Origin: Hypericum androsaemum
Taxonomy: Eukaryota > Streptophyta > Magnoliopsida > Malpighiales > Hypericaceae
Assembly: GCA_963995505.1 (NCBI GenBank)
Contig: OZ023188.1
Location: forward strand, 3,844,001-3,908,000
Length of the DNA stretch: 64,000 bases
Direction: 5' to 3'
Shown: piece by piece, positions 1-12,900 of the stretch
Layout: every line of letters starts with the position of its first letter
Position numbering within the stretch: the first letter of the stretch is position 1
The notes under the pieces: generated by a model
Seen by the model: the letters and a program-made list of their open reading frames with translations, nothing else
Told to the model about the DNA's origin: nothing
Databases searched by the model: none
Position numbers and translations under genes: made by a program

Positions 1-477
1 GGATCAAGCTTCTCTGATTTGATTACGGAACAGTTTGCTTAGAATTTGTGCCTTAATTTGGTGGTTGCACATGGTTACGGTGTTTAGTCTGATTTTCCAT
101 AGTTATGCATTAGGAAGCTAAGTTTTCTGTTAACCAAGGTGCAATGGGCAAAATCCTCTATGTGGTTGAAGGATAGCTAAGGAATGAGAAAGAGTTGCTA
201 CCTTTGTTCAATCGAGGTCGATCGCTATTCATGGACATGGGATAGATTAGTAGAATCATATAATTAGTAATAATCCTCGAAAGATAAGTAGGGTCTCATT
301 CCCTTTAAGCTTGTTTTAGAAAGGGAACAAATGGTTGGCTTGTGATGAAGCTTGCTGCATGTTGTGGACTGATGGGATTTTGTTGATTGTTTATAGGCAT
401 GGCATCTTACTCGAAATATCTGACATTCAGTTTGTTGATTCTTAAACGTCTGAGACTGATGAAAATATTCTATGCAG
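1..477 (+). other. Intron of the RAB GTPase gene (partial)
   Basis: No coding similarity to the missing RAB first exon appears here. The stretch is AT-rich and ends in a pyrimidine-poor but usable acceptor (tatgcag) directly before the coding exon. I read it as the 3' part of the single intron typical of RABA genes. Confidence 0.6.
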
Positions 478-797
478 CCCATTCTGCTACAACCGTGGCG
501 ATGATGCTGGTCGGAAACAAGTTTGATTTGGAAAACATCAGGGACGTCAGCGTGGAGGAAGGCAAGAATCTAGCAGAAGCAGAAGGGTTGTTCTTCATGG
601 AGACATCTGCATTGGATTCCACCAATGTCAAAAAAGCTTTCGAGCTAGTCATCAAAGAAATCTATAGCAATGTGAGCAGGAAGACGCTGAACTCGGATAC
701 ATACAAAGCTGAGTTATCCCTAAACAGGGTAACTCTCGTCAACAATGGAAATGATTCCAAGAAGTCACAGGGCTATCTTTCCTGCTGCTCCAGGTGA
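478..797 (+). CDS. RAB GTPase, RABA5-like, last exon (5' part outside window)
   Basis: This is the 3' terminal exon of a small Ras-like GTPase of vesicle traffic, whose first exon lies before position 1. The exon opens after an intron ending in atgcag and reads His-Ser-Ala-Thr-Thr-Val. It contains the G4 guanine-binding motif as NKFD (usually NKCD in this family), then the run SVEEGKNLAEAEGLFF, then the G5 motif TSAL. The C-terminus ends SCCSR, a double-cysteine geranylgeranylation signal that anchors RABs to membranes. The order and spacing match plant RABA5 proteins, which act at the trans-Golgi, endosome or plasma membrane. G1-G3 are missing only because of the window edge. About 106 residues are visible. 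The RABA call is firm; the subclass is inferred from similarity. Confidence 0.85.
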
Positions 798-1518
798 TTT
801 GTTCATTCGATTTGGTTGGTCGGTTTGTTGTTTCTTCGATAGGTCTTCCTTTTGGGTCTTTTGCTTTTATCTTTGCGAGGTAAGCTTGTATTGCAGAGAT
901 AAATTATTAGTTCACAGTGTTAAAAGGAAGGTTTAAAGCTTTTGTACTTGATACAACAATCATGTTATCTCTATACTTAATCTATGAACTTCATTGATAT
1001 TGTTTGTGTTCGCATTCCTTCTGGCTGTTGTCAGATTGAAGTATCGTTGTTTGGTAGCCTTTTTCCGATTCCGTTTGTTCGTGTCAAAGCTCTCCCAACA
1101 AATTGACTCTAGTCTTTCTGATACTTGTTGCCGCTTGTTAATTTGGCTGTATAATTTGCGTACATAATCCTACCGGATGATGTTCGAATTTCTGCTAGGC
1201 TGACGAATCTATGTTTGACTTCTTCAATTAATGAACACAAAGCTCGGCCCTACCACTGTTTCATCAACTAGCTCTATGGCCCAGCAAGATAAGCAACCAA
1301 CAAAACGAAATTGTTTAAAGCCGAAAGCAAAAATGATAATGTGATACAAATAAATGATACAATACAATACTTTGCATCACCAACAATAGCAACCAGTGTT
1401 TTTATTACAGATCAAATGCAGTTGATAAAGAACTTATCAACCAATAATATGAAAAGGTGGCCCTCTGAAGTAATCGTCACATTTGCAGCTACAGCTGCAG
1501 TTTCTGAACTTTCTATGC
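798..1518. other. Convergent intergenic region: RAB 3' UTR and pirin 3' UTR
   Basis: The RAB gene ends at 797 on the plus strand and the pirin gene ends at 1519 on the minus strand, so both 3' UTRs must share this 720-bp stretch. T-rich and AATAAA-like stretches are present on both strands. I see no further gene in it. Confidence 0.5.
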
Positions 1519-3133
1519 TCATGTAGATCTCCAGTGCATAGCATGTTCAAACCCATTTTTGCAGTGTTGGAAATCATCAATGGCCTGCTCGATCTGAGCA
1601 CGAGTGTTCATGACAAACGGTCCATACTGAACAATTGGCTCGTTGAGTGGCTGCCCCGCAAGCAGAATAAACCTCAGCTGGCTGGATGACTGGTTCCATG
1701 CGCTTAGGCCTTCTCCGGGGCCTAGAACGAGGACATGATGGGCAGCTGTCGGTGAGGCGTTTGGGGTGCCAAAGACTCCATCTCCTTCTATTATGTACGC
1801 GAACGCATTCCAGGACTCGGGGACACTTTGGTGCACCTGAGCTCCTGGTTGGAGGGTGAAATCCAGGTATATTGTCGGTGTTCTGGTGAAAACCGAAGAC
1901 TTGACTCCCATAGACTCTCCGGCTACAACGCGTACATGCACACCGTTGTGCTCTGCAGTTGGTAGCTGATCAAAAGAAAGTTCTTGGTAGTCTGGTTCAA
2001 TCCTGAAAATTAACAGGTGCATCCTTGTGAGAGTTTCGAAACCAAAATCCGACAGACAAATTGCAGCAGCAGCTACAAGCTGCTAAAACTAATATCCGGG
2101 AACGCAAAACTTAGCAGTTTGCAGCTTCCGAAGTCTTACATTTTCTCCTTGGCTGCTAGATTTACCCACAGCTGCAAACCCTTGTGGACTCCTGGTCCAG
2201 CAGGCATTTCACTGTGGACAATTCCTCTTCCTGCAGTCATCCACTGCAAAAACCAAACAATCATCGCAAACTCCGAATCAAGAACAACGCAGGGAAGCCG
2301 ATCCATGCACACTCTTTACTACATTCTTTCAAAAGATGAAAATATAGAGCCTGGAAAAAGTCAAAGCTGCTTGTTTGTTTATTTACCTGAACTCCTCCTG
2401 CAGGGATTGTGCCCTCGTGCCCTGTAAAATCCTGGTGCGTTATTCCTCCCTGCTTCCAAAGTATAACCCTTGTTAGATTCTAGCAACTTCAGACGAGTCC
2501 AGAGTTAATCCGAATGGTAAGAGACTCGGATATTGCGGGAGACTCGGATTTTACCTCCAGCATGTAAGTGACAGTCTCGAAACCTCTGTGAGGGTGATCA
2601 GGGAATCCAGCAGGAGGAGACACTGCAAGTTCCAAGCAACTCGCAACCTCAGAACCAATTAGGGAGGAATCCGAAAAAGTGACCAATTGGAGAAAAAGGA
2701 AAAAGAGGAAGCAAAAGCTGAAGTGTATAACATCATACCCACTACATCATCCAACATCAGGAATGGATCCAAGTTCCTGAGCTCGCTCCTGAACCCACAA
2801 AGAAAGCAAGCAAAACCAAACATGGGTTTGGTCAACAAGGCCAAGAAAAGTCAACCCTCTCAATCAAGAAGGAGAAAACTTATACACTCCAATGCCTCTC
2901 CGGACGACAGCGCCATCGCCTTCGTATTGCTGCTTGGCGAGCACCTTCTTCGTCACCAATCTCGGGTTCTCGAAGGTGGACGATGACGATGATTCACTTG
3001 CTCCCGACATGATGCTCCTCGCAAATTTGATAATTCGAACGTTGGAGCCGGAGATTCTGGAAGTGGGATTGGTTACGTTCTTGAAACTATTTCTTGTTCG
3101 AGTCGGGTTAAACTTGTTCAATACAGCTCTCAT
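1519..3133 (-). CDS. Pirin-like cupin protein, complete, 6 exons
   Basis: Exons by coordinate, in gene order: 2886-3133, 2739-2788, 2555-2622, 2387-2449, 2140-2243, 1519-2002. All splice phases join, giving 1017 nt and 338 residues with a TGA stop. Pirins are iron-binding bicupin proteins. Plant members interact with G-protein alpha subunits and affect ABA and blue-light responses, and some pirins have quercetinase activity. The N-terminal cupin carries the metal ligands: His109 and His111 in DHPHRGFET, His153 and Glu155 in VHSEM. The C-terminal cupin ends with the plant-typical QYGPFVMNT and HWRST. Exon 2 ends in a phase-1 donor (ggtatga), giving LDDVV where the family has LDEFS. The first 40 or so residues are basic and rich in Ser, Thr and Asn, and look like an organelle leader. 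A second Met (IMSGASE, residue 42) could start a cytosolic form. Confidence 0.9.
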
Positions 3134-5283
3134 GTATTTGGTTTCTTGGAATGGAAAATTATGTGGTCATCGATGATATATTTATACTAAGCGGGACTGG
3201 TTCATAAATGGTATAGAGAGGCGAAAGGTTCAGAAGAGATGGGAGTAGTTGGACTTGCATGGTTTTTTTTATTTATATAATACCTGTTAGACCGATTAAT
3301 ACAAATTTTAATATTATCACATTCTATTATTTAAACTCGAAATATTGGTATATAAATTGGAATTTTTGTTCTGTTTCGAGAAGAAGCAACGCTGGAGGCT
3401 TAGAATCTGATTAGGGATCTTCCGTGTGGGAGTCTACCTAACTTGACCGTCTACCTTTAAGATATTGCATGACGTCGAAGCTTTTGTCACGGTGATGTCT
3501 TAGCCCTTTGTGGGAAATAAATAAACAAATCCGAAAGTTTTGTCCAACTCTTTTTCTTTCCAGGCTCGGCTCCCTTTGTTAAACCACACAAAAAGGTCAG
3601 TTTCGGTTGACATAAATCAATATTAGAATAGTTATGTAAATTTTATAGAATTTAAGATATATTCTAAAATTTTCTATATGTTTAATTTGAATAGAGTAAA
3701 AATTCTAAAATATTTCGGGCATCGCTTTCATAAGTTATGGTATCTGCATTTCCGCCCCACAAGTTTGTCTGTTTCGTTCCTCTTCTGTCCAAATAGAGTG
3801 ACATCCATTTCTATCTAAGCATATCGTCATGTTAATGGAACAAGTTGGTCGTACGAGAAAACAAATATAAGAAGTTGGTGAAGTTCGTTCATACAGAAGT
3901 CAAGTAGGGGATTTATCAGCGATATCGTCACGGATTGCCTCTCCATTAACACTCACCATTTTCAAAAAAAAAAGGCGATTATTAAGACTGACAAACAAAA
4001 ATTAAAGAATCGAGAAATTCTTTTCTGGAATGGGAAGAAATGGGGAAATCCTGGGGGGACGAAAAGGAACATGATCTAAAAAATATAGTAAAATTAAGAA
4101 TCAAAATAGCAATTGTTGTACAATTTTCATATTCAACAAAATCTTTGCACTAACAAATTGATTAATATTTTACACCTACATATAATCAAAGTTTGTACGA
4201 GGTCTACCATGTCATCGAAACATAGGGTCATGGATGAACCTTCTGTGAGCCAAGGAACCAAACCACTCTCCTACATTGTAGAACTTCAATATTTAACCCC
4301 AAAAAAATTATGACAAAGTTGATCAATTTTCCACGCTCATTTGGCAACTCGGCACAATTCAGATATGGAGAAGTTTGACTTCCGATAAAAAAAAAAATAT
4401 TGTGCGCAAACCGCACAGGAATATCATACAATATCTCTATCATGCACCAACTGAATTGAAATCCAACTATACAAAATGGCAACTGCAAAGTGGATGCAAA
4501 GCAAAAGGAAAGGGGCCTTCGGTGTCGTTCGCCAAAGCAAAATACTGTAGGCCTCAGCATTCAGAATGAGAAAAGATAACCGATAGAAGGTAAGAAACTT
4601 GAATTTTAAGTAACTTACGAATGTAAAAATATTACTGGGAAGAGCACCCCTAAAAAAATTCCAACAGTCTAAATATCATAGCTTCTAAAAAAAAAATTAA
4701 AGATACGTTGAACTCAACTGGCGTATAATCATTATCTGCGAAGATTAAAGATTATATTCAATCCAAAACTACAAAAGTGCCTTTATTCCACCGATTCAAG
4801 AACACCCCGAGTCAGCTTCTAGAAGCCTTTTTCCAGGCATAGTGGTGGTTCCACCACGAAGGTGGCAAAAATGGGCATTTCCAAGCCGACTCTCTTGCTC
4901 TCCCCGCATTAAATCACTAGCTCCAATAAAATTAAAGCCCGACTCAATTGACAAAAGATAGAGTAGAGGTTTGAAATTCCAAGTTAAGAGCTAGAATATG
5001 AGGAAATCATCACGATGAATAACTTTTCTCCTTAATATGTCACCCTTAAGTTAAGGTCTAACTCGAGCAACAAAAGATCGAGCATCGATTGAAATTCCAG
5101 GTTATGAGCTCGAGCCTCGAACATGAGGTAACTTGCAACCTCATGCAATTTGGCAGCTCAAACCTGAATAGTGTAATATAGAATCTACTCATACCAGCAA
5201 AACAAGCTATTGAATGAGCATGGGAGCACATGAATATATTGCAAACTGCTATATTGGTCAAAAGTTTAAGCTATCACCCGGGC
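3134..5283. other. Intergenic: pirin promoter side and CMSS1-like 3' side
   Basis: About 2.1 kb between two minus-strand genes. The part next to 3133 should hold the pirin promoter. The part near 5284 is the 3' UTR of the CMSS1-like gene. Only short, low-quality reading frames occur. A stretch near 4700-4760 has a weak tRNA-like promoter look, but nothing I would call a gene. Confidence 0.4.
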
Positions 5284-8192
5284 TTAATCACGAGAGGTCT
5301 TCCTTTTACCTCTATACTCGCCACCTTTTAGCATAGGACCAAATAGGCAAATGTGGAGATCCCCTTGCAGTAGTCTCTGGTGGAAGTAAGTCTTGTACAA
5401 GTCCCAGAATTCATCTCTGCCACGAAAAGGAACGCTTAGATATGGTTGAAGTAATCATGCAGTGAACACGGAGCGGGGAGGAGAGAGGTCGGAGCAGAGG
5501 GCAGTATACTAGATATGACAAGGCAAAAGTTCCACGTGCATGACTTGCAGCAGTACCTGACTTGCGGAAGGGTTAAAAGAGAGTATCCCTTGACATCCGG
5601 ATACATATCCAGCACGAGCAATTTTAAGCGCGAAAGACCCAAAGCCTCTATGTCAATCAATTTCTTTAACCTTGCAAGAGGAAATGCAAAAAAGCAAATA
5701 ATCAGCATTGTTTGTGCTTTGTTACAATTCAAGAGAAAAGCTGTGCGTTATCCCTCGGTGTCCTACTTTGCAACTACTTTCTGAGAAGAAAAGGCAACAA
5801 TAACAGGCACTGCTGTAAGAGAGTATCTAACAACCAACAAAGAAAGGGTTGGCTATTTGTGATTCCAATAAAACAAGAAAATATAGGCACCAATCTGGTA
5901 ATATTTACCTGTTTGGTGTCCCACTAGCAAAATTGGCACGATTCTTCAGCGAGGCTACCTGTGAAAACGGTGCAGATTAGAAATAGCAACACGCCTGGAA
6001 GCATCAGAATAAACACAAAATTAAGCAATCACAGGACCAAATTGAGCACAGAAGTTCATTCCAGTAATTGCACTTTAAGAAGAAAAAAAAGGAAAGATTA
6101 CAATGGTCTATAGTGAGATGGAACCAGGTATGAACAAGTTCAAATTTAACCGAGGGAAAACAATGAATATAACTGGCATAGTTTGGGATCAGACTGACGT
6201 GCAAATGAATATATTCAGCACTGGCAAGTGTGCTTTTCACGTCAGGCAGAGTGCCAGACACCGTGCCCAGAAAGCGCTATTTCCATAAAAAAATGATTCC
6301 CAGCCTCACAAGAGAACCGGGTTCAAATCCAGTAACAGAGAATCCCCTTCTGGAGAGCTGCATTTCAAGAATGCTAAAAAAATACACCGGCTTCGAATAG
6401 GGACCTCTCAATAAGAGAAGTTGTGCTTTGCATGAGCCATGAGTTAACCCCGAAAATTGCGTGGTTTAGTCCATTCTCATTTTACGAAGCACCGAGGTCA
6501 CATGTTCGATTCCCAGCCAGTGCATTTTTTTAGTATTGATGAAATGCAGCACTCCATCAACAGGGGATTTCTTCATTGCCAAGACTTGAACACGGGCCAC
6601 ATGTATTTGTGCGGTTTTTGGGAAAAAAAATCAAAATTTTACTGGAAATCACACCTGGGCGCGATTTCTGGTACTACACCATTTAAGGAGAACTTTTATC
6701 TTTTACGCCCTTGCCGAAAATTACTAGCTGAAGTAATACTCATCATGTCGCAAAAACTATTAGCAACGGTTGAGAGCATTAAATTTAAGTTGGTAAAAGA
6801 GCCTACAACCACAACACTCTGCAGAACAAGGGGTGCTCTACCAAACAGTAATAGACGAAAGCTTAATTGGTGAAAACCAGCAATCAGATTGAAGTCAGGA
6901 TGCTTTTGAGATCAGACTGACGTGCAAAAAAATACTCATCACAGGCTACAGCCTCCAACAAGTTAATCAATCGTCTCATCATTTCCCGATTCCCTATAGT
7001 TGCAAGTCAAAAACCCACATTACTAAAACAAACACAAGATGCACAGAGGAAGCAGAAAAGGCTGCACCTGCTCCTCCACTTTTGATACGCTTAGACAAAA
7101 GCTTAACACCAACTCACTCTTAAAGAGTTGCACACGTCAAAATGGTCCATAACACAGAACTAAAACCAGCAACACTAAAACGGCACCACAATGCACTTAA
7201 ATTTAATTTGTCAAGCGCAACCCTAGTTCAGCTGGAAAGCACGCGGAGTTGAACAAGAGAGAGAACACGGGAAGCGTTTGGGATCAGACTGACGTGCAAA
7301 TAAATACTCAACACGGGCTACAGCCTCTGACAAGTTAATCAATCATCTCATCATTTCCTCTTTTTTTTTGCCTCACATTGCAATTAAAAAACTTGAGACC
7401 TAAAGCAAACACAAAATGGAACAAAAAACTTCACCTGCTCCTCCACCTTCATATGCTTGGAGAAAAGCTTAACACCGTGGCATTCTTTAGTCATCGAACG
7501 CACGCCCCTGCGCATACCAAATCCGCACAGGACACAACATTTACCACAAAAGTGCACCAAAATAGCTGATCACCAACACAGAAAGAAAAAAGGGGCATTG
7601 CACCTGAGGAGCTCAATAGACCTAATAGCCGAAGTAGAAACCATAACCACAGCAGGGCTCCCCGCTTCGATCTCCCCTTCGATTAACTTCCCTTCACACA
7701 GTGCCTCCCGCCAGGAACTCCCGAAAAAGCCCTTGACTAACCTCCCCATCGAATTAACCGCATCCTCTCCTCCGTTCGCTACTTGCTCCGGCAGCTCCAC
7801 GAAGCTCGTATCTATTCAAAAAAACCGTCACTCCACCAATCATACAAATCGAACTAGAAAAAGGACGAAGAAGCACCTTTGATCGATTCGAGCTCGATCG
7901 AGGAGAGCTGGAGGGAGTTCGCGGACTGAAACTCCCTCACGAAGGAGTCGCGGGGCGAAGTCGGGACAACATCGCTTCGGTCCTCGCCGCCGCCTTCTTT
8001 TCCTTTCTCCTTTCTCTTCCCCTTCTCGTTCCTACTTTTTCCGGCGCCATCGGACGGCGTCGCATTGGGAGCGGGGCGGCCGGGGGTTGGCGTCTTCTTG
8101 AACTTGGGGGGTTTGGTTTTGGTTCTGGTTTTATTATTATTAGGGTTTTTGGTTCTTCCGGGCTTTTGTCGGTGCGGTTTCCCGCTCCCCAT
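5284..8192 (-). CDS. CMSS1-like (90S pre-ribosome / U3 complex) protein, complete, 6 exons
   Basis: Exons in gene order: 7877-8192, 7604-7811, 7435-7507, 5909-5958, 5557-5670, 5284-5416. All phases join, giving 894 nt and 297 residues with a TAA stop. The family (CMS1/CMSS1, C3orf26 in humans) is linked to small-subunit ribosome biogenesis in the nucleolus. The first 75 residues are Lys, Arg, Pro and Gly rich, fitting a nucleolar signal and a disordered tail. Diagnostic stretches follow: QSANSLQLSSIELESIK, SPAVVMVSTSAIRSIELLR, KECHGVKLFSKHMKVEEQ, KKLIDIEALGLSRLK, DVKGYSLLTLPQVR and DEFWDLYKTYFHQRLLQGDL. Length is normal for the family. Intron 3 (5959-7434) is swollen by a decayed duplicate of exon 3 and flanking repeats. 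The start is the first Met of the long N-terminal exon. Confidence 0.88.
6270..6640. repeat. SINE-like repeat with tRNA B-box-like sequences
   Basis: Inside CMSS1-like intron 3, two B-box-like motifs occur on the plus strand: gggttcaaatccag near 6319 and atgttcgattcccag near 6502. Each is followed by a short A- or T-rich stretch. The second is preceded by a possible A box (gcgtggtttagtcc). This fits tRNA-derived SINE debris. No foldable tRNA is evident. Confidence 0.35.
6903..7130 (-). pseudogene. Decayed tandem duplicate of CMSS1-like exon 3
   Basis: A block beginning atcagactgacgtgcaaa near 6910 repeats the block beginning near 7280, including the run acaagttaatcaatc and the following exon. 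The real exon 3 is 7435-7507. The copy at about 7070-7130 retains its 3' part and the donor (gaggagcag then gtgcag), but it has an extra base in the Lys-His-Met-Lys stretch and a degraded 5' half with a stop. It should be spliced over as part of intron 3. A third, shorter match to the repeat head lies at about 6186-6215. Confidence 0.7.
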
Positions 8193-9949
8193 CGTTTGTT
8201 TTTTTTTTTGGAGGCGGAAAAAATTAAGGTCCTTTGGCTAGGTTTCTCTCTTGCTTTGATAGTCTCGTCTAGTGATTTATATGGATCTCGGGAGGTTGGG
8301 CGACGAGCGACATGTCGTCTAGAACTGATTTGTTTTTTTTTTCCTTTCTATATCAACGAGTAGAAATAAAGAAATCCATGTACCTCCTGATTCCTACTCT
8401 ACTCTTATCCTGTGGATCCAAAATATGTTGATTTTTACTATGTTTAAATAGGATATAAATACGAGTCTAAGTTTAAATTACGGTATGAATCCTATGAATT
8501 CTTATCGTGCCTGTGCTATATTATCCTAATTTAAACCCCACGCTAAGTATACATAATTAGAAGACCCATTTATTTTTATATATATAATGAGAATTTCAAA
8601 AAAGGGACTCGCGATCTAATAACTTAATTACATGAGGCAGACACCTACAAGAACAAAATTAGCAGAGATCAAAGCTAGTGTTTTTAAGCGATGTTAGGAA
8701 CTGCCAGAATAAGGAGGAAAGCTAATGTGTAACGTACGAATGTTGTTTCTTAATTTTATATGAAATATTTTATATTTATGATTTATTTGAATTATATATA
8801 TAATTAAATTTTATGTTTAAAAATTATAAGAATGTCTTGCATTTAATTTAAGAGTCAAAATCTGCAAATCTTAATGGTGAAAGGGCATGGGCCATGGGTC
8901 TAATGATTAAAATTTTATAGTGTCGAAAGTAAGGTATGAGTAGAGTCAGACATATATCCAACGTTGCTGCTGATAGCCATTCTTAGGTGGGACTAATAAA
9001 ACTTTTCAAACAAATATTTAACATTGTTGTATACAGAAGAACTAGATATTAGTTAAGTTAGAGTAACGACTTTGGCTATTGATATAAATGCTTGTTGGCA
9101 ACAAATTTCTTTTGTTGAGAATAAACAAAATCGTCCAAAACTTATTTGAGTTTCAACTCGATGTCACTTTGAATTTTGGAATGGTATGACTTTTGATGTA
9201 CTTTATTTTTTGATAAGTAACTGATGTACTTTATTAAGGTTTTATTTATATCATATTAGTGTTATTCCAGCCAAATGGCTTGTAGTTCAACGGCATAAGA
9301 CGTTGTAAATATTTAAAAAATCTAAAATTTAAATTTTGGTAATATCATGGTGTTACCTTTCAAAAAAAATTAGTGTCACTCCAATCCCTAATCTACTTAC
9401 TAATAGAAGAGTCCACCATCCCACGGAGGCCCACGGAGAAACGGGTCATGGAGGAGCTGCCCAGTCAAAAAATTCGCTTTGTTATTGGGCTTGGTAATAT
9501 GACCCCAAGAAAAAATACCAGGTCCAGAAAACCAACACTAAAAGTCAAAGAAGGCCTAATCCGGACTCCCAAAGATAGGTAAAGAAAGCCCTAGTTTTTG
9601 GACACAAGGCAAAACACAAAAGGACAGACAAACTGGATGATAATTTCCAAACAGAGTCTCAGATTATAGCAGAAAAATTATTCTCACTATGAGATATGAA
9701 CGCCTCGAAATTCTTTAAAGTCGATTGGCTCAAAATAACAAAAAAATGTAATGCTAAAGCTTAGAAAATTTATGTCAAAGATATTACATATCTAGTATTT
9801 TCTAGGTAGTCCAATATCTTTTATCATTTTTAGGAAAATTATTGTGATTAACGGTGTGACAGGTATAATGCACTTTGTGCACTATTGACATAGCCTTTTG
9901 ATGAGCAATAAACACGTTACATCAGATTTCAAAACTCGTACAGTACAAA
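8193..9949. other. Intergenic: CMSS1-like promoter and LOX-A 3' side
   Basis: About 1.75 kb. The start codon of the CMSS1-like gene is at 8192, so its promoter lies just above. The region near 9700-9949 is the 3' side of LOX-A. A short repeat at about 9268-9360 (ttgtagttcaacggcataag and following) recurs at about 60555 and 61085 and looks SINE-derived. There is no supported gene. Confidence 0.45.
9268..9362 (+). repeat. SINE-like dispersed repeat, copy 1
   Basis: The stretch starting agccaaatggcttgtag, with a later run aatatcatggtgtta, is matched at about 60555-60655 (agccaaagtgtttgtatcc, then aatatcatggtgtaa) and more weakly at 61080-61170 and 32700-32790. A-box-like and GTTCAA B-box-like sequences are present, suggesting a tRNA-derived SINE. 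Confidence 0.4.
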
Positions 9950-12900
9950 CTAAATGGAGATGCTATAAGGGACCCCCTGCCCTGTAACGCCTGGCTTGGA
10001 GAAAGGCTTCAGGAACTGATATGGTACTATCCCAGCTCCATTCCTGTTCCTGAGCTCCGTGTCGGTATTCCTCTGGTCGATGATCCCTTCGATCGCCTTC
10101 AATCTGCCGCTGAACTTCTCGAAAGCCGCCTTTATGACGGGCTCGTCCGCCCACGCGGACTCGATCTCCTCGCCAATGTACTCCTCGTCCGGGGAATGGT
10201 TGGACAGGACGTGCAATACGGCCATGACCCGGGTTGCCTGCAGCTTGGACGGGAACGTGGCTAACAGCACGGTCTCAGGTTTTTCGAGGAAGAGGTTCCA
10301 TTCCTCTGCTGATGGATCCTCGGTTGGCATATTGATCCTCGCGATGGTAGGCCTGTTCGGGAAGTAGCCCGCGTAGGCGTACTGTCCGAAGTTGACAGCA
10401 GCGTGCAGGCCTGACGTAACCCAGATGATCGTGGTGAGAATGTCGATCAGGTCCCGTCGGGTATTCAGCTCCGGCCACCAGGGCTCGTCCTTCTTGTCCC
10501 CGTGTCCCACTGTCCTGATCTCGGTCCACCATGCCTGGAGCTCCTGGTCGGATTTGACGATGCCTGATTCGGGGTAGTAGTGGCTGACGTACTCGGTAAC
10601 CCATTCCTTGATGGCGTCCCACAACAGCAGGCCATCGGTTGCAAAAGGGTAGTCCTCAACTGCCAGCTTTAGTCCGTGTGGAGATGTTAGATCCTCTATT
10701 GCCATTCCCCTGCTCAAGATACAACCAACTGTCAGCTTTTGTTCATCACGTGCTTTTCGGATTCGGGTTTCGCAGTTAGTTACCTGCTGAGGAGGTCTTG
10801 GGGGAGAGCCTGGTGGTCGAACCGCCACAGTTTATCGTATGCGGCAGAGCACATTTCCATGCAGTACTTGCCTCCGGAGAAGGACGACTCGATGATACCA
10901 CCGCCATTGATGAGTGCCTCGCGGGCCAGAGCGTTCACCTCCATCGTATACCGAAAATGTGGATGCAATAGTCTATAGATCGGATGTATCGCGCTTAGTT
11001 GCCTATTCGTCGCAATTATATAAGGCTCGGTGCAGCAATGTGTTCTTAGCCTGCAACCAGATCGAGAGTGTTCGGATTCGAGATCTTGACTGTTATGAAA
11101 TCATAAAAGGAAAGATAATAAGGATTACCAGTGGCTAACAAGTTGGTGATAACAGGAATCATGAGCAAGAACATGTGCTTTAGCCAGTCTCCATAGCCAG
11201 TGACCTGTAGAATGCCAGGAAGGAGTGTAGACTTGCTTCCACTGGTGCTTCCCGTGCATCGGCGGGCAGGTCAGCTCAATGGCCAAGGGCCTCAACGTGC
11301 CATCCGGGTTAAGAAAGAACAGCGTCCTCGAGCCGTACAAGGTGGTGCCCTTGAGCTCCCTGACTTTGGTCACAAATGGCATGAGAATGTCGTGGTAATC
11401 TAGGACGAAAAGCCTCCTATGCTTTATTGCCTGAAGAAACAGCAGAAACTTAGTATGTTGAATTGGATATAGTTAAGTTCATCAGGAAAATGCTTTTTTT
11501 TAAATCCCTTGTCACCTTTTCAACTCTCATAATCCCTCCAATTTCTGCATCTATTATTTCGGTCGTGATTGCGGATTCTGCAGGTCCATAGAGCTGAGGA
11601 TCCAGTTCACTCTTCATTGGCCATTCCTGCAGAATTTCATAGGCTATATTTCAGTACACGAATCAAAGGAAACGAATACAAAATGCGAAATTCGCACTCT
11701 CACCCGAATTTTCAAGGCAATAGTTTTTACGGAGTTCTTTTATATTTCATAAATAGAACACCAGAATCAATTACGACCAACTGCTTTAATGCTGCAAAAA
11801 AGTAATACAGTACAAAGAAATACACAAGTATTAGGTTTCGTACCGTAACCAACCGTATAGAACATGGGTTGATCCCGGAAAGCAGCTGCCGAGAGAATTC
11901 CTGGTCCCTCATCCAGAAGAATTTGTCTCCTAAACATGACAAGATTTTCATTAATTTCTTCGGTATTATATTAGAATCTTCGTATTAAACAGGACCATGA
12001 ATCATACAATTAGGTCTGACCATAGTTTTGGAAACTCCGATAACAATTTCGAAACCTGAACCGTGAAGTTACAGTTGAAACACTAGTTCAGTTTTTTTGC
12101 AAAAGTACAAAATTCTACTATTTATTTTCAAAGGAATCAAAATCTGACTAAGTTCCACACTTTCAAAACCACCAATTCATGATTCCATAGTCAAGAAGGT
12201 TCCTGAACGGTTTAAAGAACCTTTCCGTAACCGCTGGTTAAATGGTTGTATTCGAACCTGGCCAGGTCTACATACAATGCAATATAATAGAAGCAAGATT
12301 CTCACTCTCAGCAGGCGAAGGGGTCTCGAAACGAAGGACATCGCCGGTTCCATCGCTGATGGCCTTGAAGAGCTTGGGGAGAACAGCGTTCCAGAAGCCT
12401 TTCTTGGAGAGAGGAGGCATGTGGATCCCTTCATGGAAGAGCGAATCAATGGTCTTGAAGTAGGAGAATCCAACCTCAGGGTTGATGACGCTCCCGAGAG
12501 ACGGTATCAACGCGTGGAAGAGCGAGTACATCGTCTTGGTCGAGAACGTCAGCTGCTTCGTCTCCGAGAACGCTTCGTCTCTTGGTACGTAGAAGTCGCT
12601 CTTCCTTTTCTCGGCTGATTGATCTGCATGCATTCACGTTTATCATGGAGACATTTTAATTAACCTAAAAACTTTTCCGTCTTTTTTAACACTTATACTT
12701 TTTATTTTAAAGATTTGAACTCGAAATTTCTAGAATTACCCGAGTCGCAGCGAGGGCGGCCGGTTCTGCATCGTCGGGGGTACGGGCGGTCCTTGCCACC
12801 AAGGACAGGCCTGTGCAGTTTAGGGTCGGCGTCGGGGTCGCCGAGATCGTTATAGACATCGTAATCGTAGATCCGGTCACCGACCTTCCTCTCCCCTTGT

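Noticed and set aside
4113..4569. Small frames near 4.1-4.6 kb as a possible gene
   Set aside because: No splice or domain support, A-rich composition, and opposite-strand frames of equal quality.
6270..6640. tRNA gene candidates at the B-box-like motifs
   Set aside because: No cloverleaf or acceptor-stem pairing could be built by eye around gggttcaaatccag or tgttcgattcccag; SINE debris is the simpler reading.
9963..10978. Plus- and minus-strand alternative frames over LOX-A exons 8-9
   Set aside because: Shadow frames of GC-rich true exons; the LOX frame carries all conserved residues. The same applies to LOX-B and LOX-C exons 7-9.
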